A stretch of 64,000 nt of DNA from Paraburkholderia sp. ZP32-5 (GCF_021390495.1 NZ_JAJEJP010000003.1:1302001-1366000), one strand, 5' to 3'. Shown: positions 1-9,455, numbered from the stretch's first letter. Made by a program: numbers and translations. Notes: generated by a model not told the origin, from the letters alone.

Positions 1-678
1 CTCCGGATAGGTGCTGCTACCGACCGAATCCATCACGCCCTTGCCGGTACGCAGATCGGCAACCACCTTCAGATCGTTCGAATCGGTCAGCATCGTGATG
101 GTCGGATCGATACCGACCAGCGCGTCGAGCCGCCCCTGCTTGACCGCGGCGATGGCGCCCGCCTGCGCGCCGACGCCGATCACCGAATACGATTTGCGAT
201 CGACGCCGTTACGCGTCGCGATTGCATCGAGAATCATGTTCGTGCTGGAGCCCGGCGAGGTCACGCCGATCTTCATGCTGGCGAGACTTTTCAGCGACGT
301 GTATTTCTGCTGGCCCTGCTTCGTGATGCCGAGCACGAAGGCCGGGTACTTGATCATCAGCACAAACGCCTGCACGTGCTGGTCGTGCGCGGCCATCGTC
401 AGCGTATTCGAATAGGCGCTGACGACCATGTCCGCGCTGCCGCCGAGCAATGCCTGCAAGGTCTGCGGACCGCCCGCGTACATGCTGCGGTCGACGTCGA
501 GCCCTTCGTCCTTGAAATAGCCTTTCGCGAGTGCGATTTCGAACGGATAGTAGGAAATCACGGAGCCGGTGGTCGCGATCGCGAGATGGGTTTTCTCGAG
601 CGCGCCCTGTGCGTGGCTGGCCGTGGCGATGCCGAGCGTCAGCAACGCGCAGCACAGCGTTCGGTAGATGCCTGTCAT
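1..678 (-). CDS. ABC transporter periplasmic substrate-binding protein, NMT1/SsuA-like (3' end outside window)
   Basis: The first 226 codons are visible and the gene runs off the left edge. The start ATG at 676-678 follows a GGAGAC ribosome site. The first 23 residues form a Sec signal peptide ending in ATASHA. The mature part (phrases such as GYFKDEGLDV and GGPQTLQALLGGSADMV) is typical of the NMT1/THI5-like binding proteins of NitT/TauT importers, which deliver nitrate, sulfonates, pyrimidine precursors or carboxylates. It lies 51 bases after the leuD-like gene on the same strand and is the likely receptor for the permease and ATPase encoded upstream. The substrate cannot be read from the sequence. 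Confidence 0.85.
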   Translation of the reverse strand, partial: MTGIYRTLCCALLTLGIATASHAQGALEKTHLAIATTGSVISYYPFEIALAKGYFKDEGLDVDRSMYAGGPQTLQALLGGSADMVVSAYSNTLTMAAHDQHVQAFVLMIKYPAFVLGITKQGQQKYTSLKSLASMKIGVTSPGSSTNMILDAIATRNGVDRKSYSVIGVGAQAGAIAAVKQGRLDALVGIDPTITMLTDSNDLKVVADLRTGKGVMDSVGSSTYPE

Positions 679-729
679 GTCAATGTCTCCTTTTATTTAA
701 TGTAGGTGCAAGCGGTACAGCCGCGCGCG

Positions 730-1323
730 TCAGGACGGCGCGCGCTCGCGCGCTTCGAACTCGGCGATGCGGTCGGCGAACCGCAACGTGTAATCGATAC
801 CGTCGAGTCCGAGCAACAGGCATTTACGATTGAAAGGATCGACGTCGAAGTGCCAGGACGTGTCCCGCGCACTGACGAGTTGACGCTCCAGATCGATCGA
901 AAGTTGCATGCCCGGTTCGTGTTCGAGCGCAGCGAGCAGCGAAGCGACCGCATCGTGCGGCAACACCACGCACAGCACGCCGTTTCTGACGCAGTTATTG
1001 AAGAAGATATCGGCGAAGCTCGTGGAAATGACCGCGCGAATGCCGTAGTCCGACAGCGCCCACACGGCCATTTCACGCGACGATCCGCAGCCGAAGTTCG
1101 CGCCGGCCACGATGATTTTCGCGTCGCGCCAGGCCGGCCGGTTCAGCGCGAACTCGGCGCGCTCATGGTCCTGTTCGTCGAAGCGCAGATCATGGAACAG
1201 ATACTGGCCGAAGCCGTCCGCGCGTTGCTTGCGCAGAAAGCGCGCGGGAATGATCTGGTCCGTGTTCACGTTCGAATCGGCGATAGGCAGCGCGACGGCT
1301 TCGACGCGCGAGAACGGTTGCAT
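730..1323 (-). CDS. leuD: 3-isopropylmalate dehydratase small subunit (LeuD-like)
   Basis: 197 residues, the usual LeuD length. It contributes the swivel domain of a heterodimeric aconitase-family isomerase and pairs with the large subunit just upstream (10-base gap). Family hallmarks include SNVNTDQIIPARFL near residue 17, GANFGCGSSREMAVWAL near 75 and NNCVRNGV near 107. In leucine synthesis the complex converts 2- to 3-isopropylmalate. Here the gene sits in an ABC-importer operon, so it may be a paralogue for uptake and breakdown of another 2-alkylmalate-like acid. The family call is firm; the leucine role is uncertain. Confidence 0.9.
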   Translation of the reverse strand: MQPFSRVEAVALPIADSNVNTDQIIPARFLRKQRADGFGQYLFHDLRFDEQDHERAEFALNRPAWRDAKIIVAGANFGCGSSREMAVWALSDYGIRAVISTSFADIFFNNCVRNGVLCVVLPHDAVASLLAALEHEPGMQLSIDLERQLVSARDTSWHFDVDPFNRKCLLLGLDGIDYTLRFADRIAEFEARERAPS

Positions 1324-1333
1324 GCACGGCTCC

Positions 1334-2746
1334 TTAGAGAAATTGACGCACGTCGGTCAGATGCCCGGTGATCGCGGCCGCGGCGGCCATCGCCGGACTC
1401 ATCAGATGCGTGCGCGATTCCGGCCCCTGCCGGCCGACGAAATTACGATTCGACGTCGACGCGCAGCGCGCGCCGGGCGGCACGGTGTCGCCGTTGGTCG
1501 CGAGGCACATCGAGCAGGCCGGCTCGCGCCACTGGAACCCTGCGTCGAGAAAGATGCGGTCGAGCCCTTCGGCTTCGGCCGCGCGCTTCACTTGCGCCGA
1601 GCCCGGCACGACCAGCGCAGTGACTCCGGCCGATACGTGCTTGCCTTTGACGATTGCCGCCGCCGAACGCAGGTCTTCGATGCGCCCGTTCGTGCACGAG
1701 CCGATGAACGCGTAGTCGATCTTCACGCCGGCGAGCGGTTCTCCCGCATGCAGGCCCATGTAATCGAGCGTGCTGTCGATCACCGCGACGCGCTCGGCGT
1801 CGTCGACCGTCGCCGGGTCGGGTACCGCGCCGGTGATCGGCAGTGCATCTTCGACGCTATTGCCCCACGTGACCATCGGCGCAATACGGTTCGCGTCGAG
1901 GTGCACTTCGCGGTCGAAGCGGGCATCCGGATCGCTAAACAGCGTGCGCCACTGCGCCAGTCGCCGAGTCCATTCGTCGCCCGCCGGCGCGAACGGCCGG
2001 TCTCTCACATAGGCGAAGGTGGTTTCGTCCGGCGCGATGATTCCCGCCCGGCCGCCCGCCTCGATCGACAGATTGCACAGCGTGAGGCGCCCTTCCATCG
2101 ACATCGCCGCAATCGTGCTGCCGGTGTATTCGATCACATGGCCGGTCGCGCCCGATGCGCCGATCTTCGCGATCAATGCGAGTGCAACGTCCTTCGCGCT
2201 GACGCCGCGGCCGAGTTCGCCGTCGATCGTCACGCGCATCGTGCGTGGCATGCGTTGCCACACGGTTTGCGTGGCCAGCACATGCGCGACGTCCGACGCA
2301 CCGACGCCGAACGCCAGCGCGCCGAGCGCGCCATGCGTCGACGTATGGCTGTCGCCGCAGACGATCGTCATGCCCGGCAGACTCAGCCCCTGCTCCGGCC
2401 CAACCACATGCGTGATGCCGTGCCGCTGGTCGTCCATGCCGAACAACACGATGCCTTCGCGCTGCGTATTGCGCGTCAGCGACGTGACCATGTCGAGCCG
2501 TTCGGGACCGGCCACATCGTCGAGCGTGCGGCCGGTGGTCGGCGCGTAGTGGTCGGGCATCGCGAACGTGCGATCGGGCCTGCGCACCTTCAGATTTTTC
2601 GCGGCCAGCACCTGGAACGGATTGCGCGAGCCTTCGTGAATCAGGTTTCTATCGATGTAGAGCAGACTCTGGCCGGTGTCGTCACGCGCCACTTCGTGAC
2701 GGCTCCAGATCTTCTCGAACAAGGTTTTGCCTTGCGGGGTGGTCAC
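1334..2746 (-). CDS. leuC: 3-isopropylmalate dehydratase large subunit (LeuC-like)
   Basis: 470 residues, full length for the aconitase-family large subunit. The three [4Fe-4S] ligands are present: Cys351 in FIGSCTNGR, and Cys411 and Cys414 in ACSMCLATNGD. The active-site stretch GDSHTSTHGALGALAFG lies near 131-147. Several usually invariant positions differ from typical proteobacterial LeuC, such as MVTWGNS near 291 where MVTWGTS is usual. The gene lies 26 bases after the permease gene and 10 before the small subunit, in one operon with an importer. It is probably a specialised paralogue, not the housekeeping leucine enzyme, but this is inferred from context. Confidence 0.92.
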   Translation of the reverse strand: MTTPQGKTLFEKIWSRHEVARDDTGQSLLYIDRNLIHEGSRNPFQVLAAKNLKVRRPDRTFAMPDHYAPTTGRTLDDVAGPERLDMVTSLTRNTQREGIVLFGMDDQRHGITHVVGPEQGLSLPGMTIVCGDSHTSTHGALGALAFGVGASDVAHVLATQTVWQRMPRTMRVTIDGELGRGVSAKDVALALIAKIGASGATGHVIEYTGSTIAAMSMEGRLTLCNLSIEAGGRAGIIAPDETTFAYVRDRPFAPAGDEWTRRLAQWRTLFSDPDARFDREVHLDANRIAPMVTWGNSVEDALPITGAVPDPATVDDAERVAVIDSTLDYMGLHAGEPLAGVKIDYAFIGSCTNGRIEDLRSAAAIVKGKHVSAGVTALVVPGSAQVKRAAEAEGLDRIFLDAGFQWREPACSMCLATNGDTVPPGARCASTSNRNFVGRQGPESRTHLMSPAMAAAAAITGHLTDVRQFL

Positions 2747-2772
2747 TATCGGTCTCCGTTAATTGTCGACAC

Positions 2773-3630
2773 TCAGTTATCGGCGCGCGCTTTTTCAGCC
2801 TTGCCCGCCGCCGGTTGCCATATCAGCAGGCGCCGCTCGATGCGCGTCACCAGCGTGTCGATCAGTAGCGCAAAGATGGTCAGCACGACGATGCCGGCGA
2901 TCACCGCATTGATATCGAACGTGCCTTCCGCCTGCAGAATCAGATAGCCGATGCCGCGCGCCGAACCCAGATACTCGCCCACCACCGCGCCGACGAACGC
3001 CATGCCGACCGCGTTGTGCAGGCTGGAAAAAACCCAGCTCGCCGCCGATGGCAGATACAAATAGCGCAGCATCTGACTGCGGTTCGCGCCGAGCATCCGC
3101 ACATTCGCGAGCACCACGGGGCTCACTTCGCGCACGCCCTGAAAGACGTTGAAGAACACGATGAAGAACACCAGCGTCGTGCCGAGCGCCACCTTCGACC
3201 AGATGCCGAGGCCGAACCACAGTGCGAAGATCGGCGCGAAGATCACGCGTGGCATCGCGTTGGCGGCCTTGATGAACGGATCGAGCAGCCGCGCGAGAAA
3301 GTCGTTCAGCGACAGCGCGAGCCCGACGATCACCGCGGCGCCGGTCCCCACCAGAAACGACAGCACGGTTTCGACCAGCGTCACCCACAGATGCGGCACG
3401 ATCTCGCCGGTGCGAAACCATTCCCATACCTGCACGAACACCGGCCCCGGATCGCCGAAGAAGAACACCGGCATCACGCCGGCGCTCACCAGCAGTTGCC
3501 ACAGGCCGAGCGACGCCGCGAGCAGCAACAGGCGCCACAGCAGCATCAGATCGCGCTTGGGCCGCGCCTCGCGGGGGCGCTGCGCGACGCTCTCCGCGCT
3601 TTGCATCGATTCAGCGTTTGCTCTGTTCAT
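2773..3630 (-). CDS. ABC transporter permease, NitT/TauT (SsuC-like) family
   Basis: 285 residues with about six membrane segments, starting after a charged N-terminus at about residue 28 (LLWRLLLLAASLGLW). It belongs to the binding-protein-dependent transport permease family. The start overlaps the end of the ATPase gene by 20 bases, so the two are translationally coupled. With the ATPase and the binding protein at the left edge it completes an importer. No substrate-specific features are visible. Confidence 0.9.
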   Translation of the reverse strand: MNRANAESMQSAESVAQRPREARPKRDLMLLWRLLLLAASLGLWQLLVSAGVMPVFFFGDPGPVFVQVWEWFRTGEIVPHLWVTLVETVLSFLVGTGAAVIVGLALSLNDFLARLLDPFIKAANAMPRVIFAPIFALWFGLGIWSKVALGTTLVFFIVFFNVFQGVREVSPVVLANVRMLGANRSQMLRYLYLPSAASWVFSSLHNAVGMAFVGAVVGEYLGSARGIGYLILQAEGTFDINAVIAGIVVLTIFALLIDTLVTRIERRLLIWQPAAGKAEKARADN

Positions 3631-4519
3631 AGCCTTTCAGCACCTCATCACGAAGAACGTCCCAGATCTGCGTATGCAACGCGACGAAACGCTCCGAATT
3701 ACGAATCTCGGACACCTCGCGCGGACGCGGCAGATCGATCGGAAACTCGGCGATCGGACGCGTGCCCGGCCCCGCCGACAACACGACCACGCGATCGGAC
3801 AGCGCGATCGCTTCATCGAGATCGTGCGTGATGAACAGCACCGACTTGCGATCGGCCTGCCACAACGCGAGCAGCTCCGATTCCATTAGCTGGCGGGTTT
3901 GGATGTCGAGCGCGCTGAACGGCTCGTCCATCAGGATCAGCGGCGGATCGAGAATCAGCGCCTGCGCGAGCGCGACACGCTTGCGCATGCCGCCCGACAT
4001 CTGGTGCGGAAACTTGTGACCGTGTCCCGCGAGACCGACGCGCGTCAGCCACAGTTCCGCGCGCTCCCGCGCTTCGGCGCGGTCAACGTTGGCGAATTGC
4101 AGACCCGCGCAGATGTTGTCGATCGCACGGCGCCACGGCATCAATGCTTCGCCCTGGAACAGATAGGTCGCGTGGCGGTTGATGCCGGTCACTTCGCGGC
4201 CGAAACTCAGCACCTTCCCCGACGACGGAAACAGCAGTCCGGCGGCCATGTTCAGCAACGTCGACTTGCCGCAGCCGGTCGGCCCGACCACCGACACGAA
4301 CTCGCCGGGCGCGATGCTCAACGTCGCGTTATCGACCGCCGTATAGCGCTGTTTGCTGGTGCCATGCACGAACGTGCAGGTGACGTTTTCGAACGACAGC
4401 GCGGCGCTGGCCGGCGCGGATGCCGGTGCCTGCCACGCGTCGGCGCGACGCGTATCGGAAGCTGCGCGCGCCGCCCGCGCGCCGGGCAGCGCGGATTGGA
4501 TCAACGCGGAACGGTTCAT
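3611..4519 (-). CDS. ABC transporter ATP-binding protein, NitT/TauT (SsuB/TauB-like) family
   Basis: About 302 residues. The reading frame stays open upstream into the leuB-like gene, but the ATG at 4517-4519 (MNRSALIQ), 5 bases after that gene's stop, is the likely start. Walker A is GPTGCGKST, the signature is MSGGMRKRVALAQAL, Walker B is LILMDEPFSALD, and the switch His is in FITHDLDEA. It powers the adjacent permease. The N-terminal 40 residues before SFENVTCTF are an Ala-rich leader of unknown use. Confidence 0.9.
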   Translation of the reverse strand: MNRSALIQSALPGARAARAASDTRRADAWQAPASAPASAALSFENVTCTFVHGTSKQRYTAVDNATLSIAPGEFVSVVGPTGCGKSTLLNMAAGLLFPSSGKVLSFGREVTGINRHATYLFQGEALMPWRRAIDNICAGLQFANVDRAEARERAELWLTRVGLAGHGHKFPHQMSGGMRKRVALAQALILDPPLILMDEPFSALDIQTRQLMESELLALWQADRKSVLFITHDLDEAIALSDRVVVLSAGPGTRPIAEFPIDLPRPREVSEIRNSERFVALHTQIWDVLRDEVLKGYEQSKR

Positions 4520-4524
4520 GGCCG

Positions 4525-5595
4525 TTAGCCCGCGAGCGCCGCGACGACCGCATCGCCCATCGCGCGTGTGCCGACCTGCGTGCAGCCCGCTTCCATGATG
4601 TCGCCGGTGCGCGTGCCCGCGGCGACCACGCGGCGCACCGCGTCCTCGACGAGATCCGCTTCGGTGTCGCGCTTGAGCGTGTAGCGCAGCAGCAGCGCGG
4701 CGGAAAGAATCGTCGCGAGCGGATTGGCGATGTCGCGCCCAGCGATGTCCGGCGCCGAGCCGTGGATCGGCTCGTAAAGACCCTTGCCGTCCGGCGCGAG
4801 CGACGCCGACGGCATCATGCCGAGCGAGCCCGCCAGCATCGCCGCTTCGTCGGACAGAATGTCGCCGAACATATTGCCGGTGACCATCACGTCGAAGCGC
4901 GTCGGCGCGCGCAACAGCGCCATCGCGGCCGCGTCGATGTACAGATGCGTGAGTTCGACGTCCGGATACTCGCGGCCGACTTCGGTCATCACGTCGCGCC
5001 ACAGTTGCATCGTTTCGAGCACGTTGGCCTTGTCGACCGAGCACACTTTCCTGTTGCGCCGCTGCGCGGCCTTGAACGCGACATGCGCAATCGCCCGCAC
5101 TTCGGATTCGCGGTAGCGCATCGTATTGATCGATTCGCGCTCGCCGCTCGCGCTTTCCACCGGACCACGCGGCTCACCGAAATAGATGTCGCTCGACAGT
5201 TCGCGCACGATCAGCAGATCGAGGCCGTCGATCACTTCGGGCTTCAGCGTCGACACCGACGCAAGCGCCGGAATCGGCCGCACGGGGCGCAGATTCGCGT
5301 TCAGTCCCAGCGTTCTGCGCAGTTGCAGCAAGCCGGAGCGGACCTTGTTCTTGCGCAGCCACTGCTCGTATTCGGGACCGCCGACCGAGCCGAACAGAAT
5401 CGCGTCGCAGCGTTGCGCCATCGCGAGCGTTTCATCGGGCAGCGGCTTGCCGGTGGCCTCCACACCGCTCATGCCGATCGTGCCGTATTCGAGTTCAAGT
5501 TCGAAGCGCCCCTTCGAGACGGCTTTCAGAACCTTGACGGCCTCGGGAATAATTTCCTTGCCCACACCATCGCCCGGCAATACCGCAACCTTCAT
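4525..5595 (-). CDS. leuB: 3-isopropylmalate dehydrogenase-like (LeuB family)
   Basis: 356 residues, normal LeuB length, and first gene of the operon. The decarboxylating-dehydrogenase fold is clear: [10 protein letters not shown] at the N-terminus, [15 protein letters not shown] mid-protein, DKANVLE, and [14 protein letters not shown] with the metal-binding Asp residues. Differences from ordinary LeuB are the usual FANLRP, here NANLRP; ELTGGIYFG, here ELSSDIYFG; and the Asn of the usual DNAAM, here Ala (IDAAAMALL). These lie in or beside the substrate and cofactor pocket. With the importer in the operon they suggest oxidation of a related 3-alkylmalate or malate-type acid. A housekeeping role is possible but less likely. 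Confidence 0.88.
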   Translation of the reverse strand: MKVAVLPGDGVGKEIIPEAVKVLKAVSKGRFELELEYGTIGMSGVEATGKPLPDETLAMAQRCDAILFGSVGGPEYEQWLRKNKVRSGLLQLRRTLGLNANLRPVRPIPALASVSTLKPEVIDGLDLLIVRELSSDIYFGEPRGPVESASGERESINTMRYRESEVRAIAHVAFKAAQRRNRKVCSVDKANVLETMQLWRDVMTEVGREYPDVELTHLYIDAAAMALLRAPTRFDVMVTGNMFGDILSDEAAMLAGSLGMMPSASLAPDGKGLYEPIHGSAPDIAGRDIANPLATILSAALLLRYTLKRDTEADLVEDAVRRVVAAGTRTGDIMEAGCTQVGTRAMGDAVVAALAG

Positions 5596-5994
5596 CGCGT
5601 GTCTCCATGATTAGATTCGATGCACTCGCGCCATCCGTCGGGCGCCTGTGTTCTGGCATCGATATTAAAAACAGCGACACGCGCTCGCTATTTCTGTTTG
5701 GAGAAGGGGGCTTGTCGATCGGCGAGGCTCGCTGCGCGCGCGAGCCGGGCGCCGTGCCGCGCCTGCGGCCGCTATATCGCGGCCAAACGCCTGATGGCAT
5801 TACACGCCGGCGTAAAATGGCACGGTCCGCTCGCGCGATATTTGCAGGCCCCGCGCGATGCCCATTGCACCGTTTCGGCGCGAAATGCCTGGGGAAAGCA
5901 CTGATGCCCGCAGTGCCGCTCCCCGTTTCGCCGCCGGTATTGAAACGATCCGGACGCCTTGATACTGGCGGCCGGCGTTCGGGCAGGAACCCGT
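5596..5994. promoter_or_regulatory. Divergent promoter region between leuB-like operon and LysR gene
   Basis: About 400 non-coding bases separate two divergent starts, the layout expected when a LysR protein controls both itself and its target operon. The first 120 bases next to leuB are AT-richer (TATTAAAAACAG near 5664). The middle is very GC-rich with short palindromic stretches such as CGGCCGC near 5766. I could not define a convincing T-N11-A operator. Confidence 0.5.
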
Positions 5995-6888
5995 ATGAGA
6001 ATCGACCTTTACACGCTGCAACTGTTCGTCGCCGTGATGGAGACGCGAAGCCTCACGCAAGCCGCCGCGCGCGAGCATATCGCGGTGTCGGCGATCAGCA
6101 AGCGGATGTCCGACCTCGAAGCGATGCTGAATCTGCGGCTGTTCGAGCGGCGCCCCACCCGGCTCGAACCAACGCGCGCCGCCGATGTCCTGCTGCGCCA
6201 CGCCAATACGATTCGTCGCAACATTCAACAGCTCGAAGTGGAAATGACGGACCTGTCGGAAGAAGTGCGCGGCACGGTCCGGATCGCCGCGAGTATCGCG
6301 GTCGTCACGCAGTATCTGCCGCGCCAGCTGCGCGCGTTTTCAGCGCTGCATCCGGGTGTCAGCGTCGAACTCACCGACAGCCTGAGTCCGCACGCGATCA
6401 AGCTGGTCGCCGACGGTCAGGCGGACATCGGCATTTTCGGCGACCCGTTCACCGCGACCGGCCTGAGCACCGTGCCGTACCACGAAGAGACGCTGCTGGC
6501 CGTGCTGCCGCCGGGACACGAACTGCTGGCGCGGTCGAGCCTGACCTTCGCCGAGATGCTGCCGTTCGAGTTTGTCTGTCTGCGCAGCGAAAGCTCGATG
6601 AGCACGCTGCTGTTTGCCGCGGCGGCCCGGCTCGATCAGCAGATTTCGCGGCGCGTTCAGGTGAGCGGCAACGAGGCGGTCTGCTGCATGATCGAGATGG
6701 GGATGGGGATTTCGGTGCTGCCGGAGCCTTGGCTCGAACGTCATCAGCAGAACTTCGCCGGCATTGAAACGAGACCGCTGAACGAGCCGTGGGCGCGGCG
6801 TTTTCTGCATCTGTGTTTCAACGGCGACAGGCATACGCTGAATGTGCCGACGCAGTTGCTGGTCGAGCATTTGCGCAAGCAGACGTAG
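5995..6888 (+). CDS. LysR-family transcriptional regulator of the leu-like/ABC operon
   Basis: 297 residues from ATG 5995 (MRIDLYTLQLF), preceded by AGGAA; an in-frame ATG 36 bases upstream lacks a ribosome site. The N-terminal winged helix-turn-helix (RSLTQAAAREHIAVSAISKRM, about residues 18-38) is followed by a periplasmic-binding-like effector domain. Divergent orientation to leuB-ATPase-permease-leuC-leuD-binding protein makes it the probable local activator, with the imported acid or a pathway intermediate as candidate inducer. Confidence 0.9.
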   Translation: MRIDLYTLQLFVAVMETRSLTQAAAREHIAVSAISKRMSDLEAMLNLRLFERRPTRLEPTRAADVLLRHANTIRRNIQQLEVEMTDLSEEVRGTVRIAASIAVVTQYLPRQLRAFSALHPGVSVELTDSLSPHAIKLVADGQADIGIFGDPFTATGLSTVPYHEETLLAVLPPGHELLARSSLTFAEMLPFEFVCLRSESSMSTLLFAAAARLDQQISRRVQVSGNEAVCCMIEMGMGISVLPEPWLERHQQNFAGIETRPLNEPWARRFLHLCFNGDRHTLNVPTQLLVEHLRKQT

Positions 6889-6922
6889 CTCAAGGCCGTG
6901 ATTGGCGACACCAAGCCGTGCG

Positions 6923-7873
6923 TCACATCGCCCGAGCCGACCGCTTCGTCGCGAGATGCTGCTTCAGCACGCCATCCAGGATCTCGACGAAGCGGCGCGC
7001 GACGCCTGACAGCGGTTCCACATGCGAATACAGCAGGCTCGCGGTCAGCCGGTGATCGGCGTCCGCGTGCAGCGGCACCACGTCGAGCGCGGCCCGCATG
7101 TCCGCATCGATACAGAAAGGATCGACGATCGCCACGCCCACGCCTTCTCTCGCCAGCGTGCACGCGCTGATCGCCGAGCGCACCCGCACGACCGGCGCGG
7201 GGCGGCGCGTATTCGCAAACACCTTGCCGACGATGCGCCCGAGCGGCGTGTCGTGCTCGTAGTCGATCCACGGCATCGTTGCGATCTGCTTCGGGTCGAG
7301 CGTACGCCGCCGCCCGAGCGTGCCCTTCTTTGCCACGCAGCACACTCGCCCACTCTCCAGCGGCACGGTCACGATATTCGGATGTTCGACCTCGAACATC
7401 GACACGCCGATATAGCCCTTGCCGAACAGCACGCGCGGCACCAGATGGTTGTGCGTCAGCGGTTCGAACGTGATGCGCAAATGCGCAAACTCCGCATGAA
7501 AACGGGCGATCGCGAGCGGTACCAGGTGCACGCCGAGACTCGGGCTGCACACGATATTGAGGTTGCCGCTGGAGCCGTCCGCGAGTGAGCGCACAAGACT
7601 CTCCACGCGCTCGATACCTTCATACGCGCGTAGCACTTCCTCGAAAATGCGCTTGGCTTCCGGCGTCGGATACAGGCGCCCGCGCATGCGCTCGAACAGC
7701 AGAAAACCGAGGCGGCTTTCCGTCACCTGCAGCACGCGGCTCACGGAGGGCTGCGCCACATAGAGCGAACGCGCTGCCTCGCTGATCGAACCGGTCATCA
7801 TGATCGCGCGGAACACTTCGATCTGACGCAAGCTCATCGCGCGTGTGTGGGGCACTTCCTCGTCGTAGTTCAT
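6923..7873 (-). CDS. LysR-family regulator, probable controller of the hydantoin cluster
   Basis: 316 residues from ATG 7873. An alternative ATG at 7837 (MSLRQIEVFRA) would remove 12 residues and matches where LysR homology begins; neither start has a strong ribosome site. The helix-turn-helix covers GSISEAARSLYVAQPSVSRVL, and the effector domain follows from about residue 100. It is divergent from the racemase-hydantoinase operon across about 160 bases and convergent with the preceding LysR gene, so regulation of the hydantoin genes is the natural inference. Confidence 0.88.
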   Translation of the reverse strand: MNYDEEVPHTRAMSLRQIEVFRAIMMTGSISEAARSLYVAQPSVSRVLQVTESRLGFLLFERMRGRLYPTPEAKRIFEEVLRAYEGIERVESLVRSLADGSSGNLNIVCSPSLGVHLVPLAIARFHAEFAHLRITFEPLTHNHLVPRVLFGKGYIGVSMFEVEHPNIVTVPLESGRVCCVAKKGTLGRRRTLDPKQIATMPWIDYEHDTPLGRIVGKVFANTRRPAPVVRVRSAISACTLAREGVGVAIVDPFCIDADMRAALDVVPLHADADHRLTASLLYSHVEPLSGVARRFVEILDGVLKQHLATKRSARAM

Positions 7874-8035
7874 GGGCTGAGCGTGAAAACCGGTGGCAAT
7901 GGCATGGTTCGCAGTGTAAACGAGGTAAACGAGTCATCCATGCATTCAGTCTATGGGATGCCAAATTTGGCCTATTTCACGGCGGATTTTGGCGTGCGTA
8001 TCGTTCGGTAAAAGGTCGAATTCCTTCATCGAGCC

Positions 8036-8701
8036 ATGTCCGATCCCATCATCTTTCTGAACCCCAACGGCCTCGCCGACGTTACGCGAGAGATCGAACG
8101 AACCGTGCGCGCGCTGTGCGTCGAGCAGGACGCGCCCGCCGCGTTCGAGACGCTCCATGCCGTCGAAGGCGGCATCGAAACGCAGCGCGATTCGGACCGC
8201 GCCGCGGTCGCCGTCGCGCAATACGTCGCGCGCCATGAGGCAAACGCAGCGGCATTCGTGATCGCCTGCTACAGCGATCCCGGCCTGCATGCCGCGCGCG
8301 AAGTGACGAACAAGCCGGTTATCGGCATCGGTGCGGCCGCGATGGCCGTGGCGCTCGCACGCGGTTCGCGCATCGGCGTCATCGCGGCCAGCACGCACGG
8401 CATGCCGCGCCACTGGCGCGCTTACCATGCCGCGCGTATCGCGAATCTGGTGGCGGGCGAACGCGCGGTGAATCTCGGCGTCGACGAATCGGGCAACCGA
8501 GATATCGCGCTCGACAAGCTGATTGCAACAGGTCGCACATTGCGCGACGAAGACGGCGCGGATGTCATCGTGCTGGGCTGCGCGGGCATGACACCGCTGC
8601 GCGCCGAGATCGAACGTGCTGTCGGCGTGCCCGTCATCGATCCGTGCTCGACGGCCGCGTCGCTGGCGTTCTCGATCTGCCGCGAGCGAGGTCTCGCATG
8701 A
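8036..8701 (+). CDS. Asp/Glu/hydantoin racemase family protein (HyuE-like)
   Basis: 221 residues, typical of hydantoin and Asp/Glu racemases. Two catalytic cysteines are visible at the expected places: Cys78 in VIACYSDPGLHAAR and Cys182 in VLGCAGMTPL. Such enzymes interconvert D- and L-5-monosubstituted hydantoins by two-base proton transfer. First gene of the operon; its stop overlaps the next start (ATGA). An allantoin-racemase role is also possible for this family, but the hydantoinase and D-carbamoylase downstream favour hydantoin. Confidence 0.85.
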   Translation: MSDPIIFLNPNGLADVTREIERTVRALCVEQDAPAAFETLHAVEGGIETQRDSDRAAVAVAQYVARHEANAAAFVIACYSDPGLHAAREVTNKPVIGIGAAAMAVALARGSRIGVIAASTHGMPRHWRAYHAARIANLVAGERAVNLGVDESGNRDIALDKLIATGRTLRDEDGADVIVLGCAGMTPLRAEIERAVGVPVIDPCSTAASLAFSICRERGLA

Positions 8702-9444
8702 ATGACACCGTCACGGCGCTGCCACGGCTCGGCGTGCTCGGCGGCATGGGCCCGCTCGCGACAGCGGACTTTCTCGTCAAGCTGATTCAGGCAACGCCCG
8801 CGCAATCCGATCAGGAACATATGCCGGTGATCGTGCACAACGTGCCGCAGGTGCCGGATCGCAGCAGCGCGTTTCTCGCCGGATCGGACGCGCCGTGGCC
8901 GCATCTGCTCGACGGACTGCGCACGCTCGAAACCGCCGGATGCGCGGCCATCGCGATCCCCTGCAACACCGCCCATGTGTGGCATGCGCGGCTCGCGAAA
9001 GCAACCGCGCTGCCGGTGCTGCATATCGGCGAAGCCGCCGTCGATGCGCTGTTGCACCAGTGCCCCGACGCGCGCAAAGTCGGCATCCTCGCGACGCGGG
9101 CGACCTTGCAGGCGCGCATCTATCACGACCAGCTAGCCTCGCACGGCATCGACGCCATCACGCCGGACGATGCGTTGCAATCCACGCACGTGTCCGCCGC
9201 GATCGACGCGGTGAAAGGCGGACGCATCGATGAAGCCCGCCTGCTGCTCACACACGCGGCCCGCGCATTGATCGCAGCCGGCGCGGATGCGCTGCTGCTC
9301 GCCTGCACCGAAATCCCCGTGGCGCTCGCGGGCGTGTCGCTCGATGCGCCCGCCATCGATCCGACCGACGCACTCGCACGCGCCTGCGTCGGCTGGTGGT
9401 TCGATGCACGCAGCGAATCTGCGTCGCTTCAGGCACAACTCTGA
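8698..9444 (+). CDS. Aspartate/glutamate racemase family protein (second racemase)
   Basis: 248 residues from ATG 8698, which overlaps the previous stop as ATGA and indicates coupled translation. It starts with LGVLGGMGPLATADF, the signature of the cofactor-independent aspartate racemase branch. Catalytic cysteines are Cys89 (AIPCNTAH) and Cys203 (LLACTEIP). It is from a different branch than the preceding racemase, so the cluster has two non-redundant racemases. One might racemise the hydantoin and the other the free amino acid; this division is a guess. Confidence 0.85.
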   Translation: MNDTVTALPRLGVLGGMGPLATADFLVKLIQATPAQSDQEHMPVIVHNVPQVPDRSSAFLAGSDAPWPHLLDGLRTLETAGCAAIAIPCNTAHVWHARLAKATALPVLHIGEAAVDALLHQCPDARKVGILATRATLQARIYHDQLASHGIDAITPDDALQSTHVSAAIDAVKGGRIDEARLLLTHAARALIAAGADALLLACTEIPVALAGVSLDAPAIDPTDALARACVGWWFDARSESASLQAQL

Positions 9445-9455
9445 CTATCAAGCGG

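Noticed and set aside
1112..2947. 611-codon plus-strand open frame opposite leuC
   Set aside because: It is antisense to a clear LeuC with conserved cluster cysteines; it is Arg/His-rich with no family motif, a typical high-GC shadow frame.
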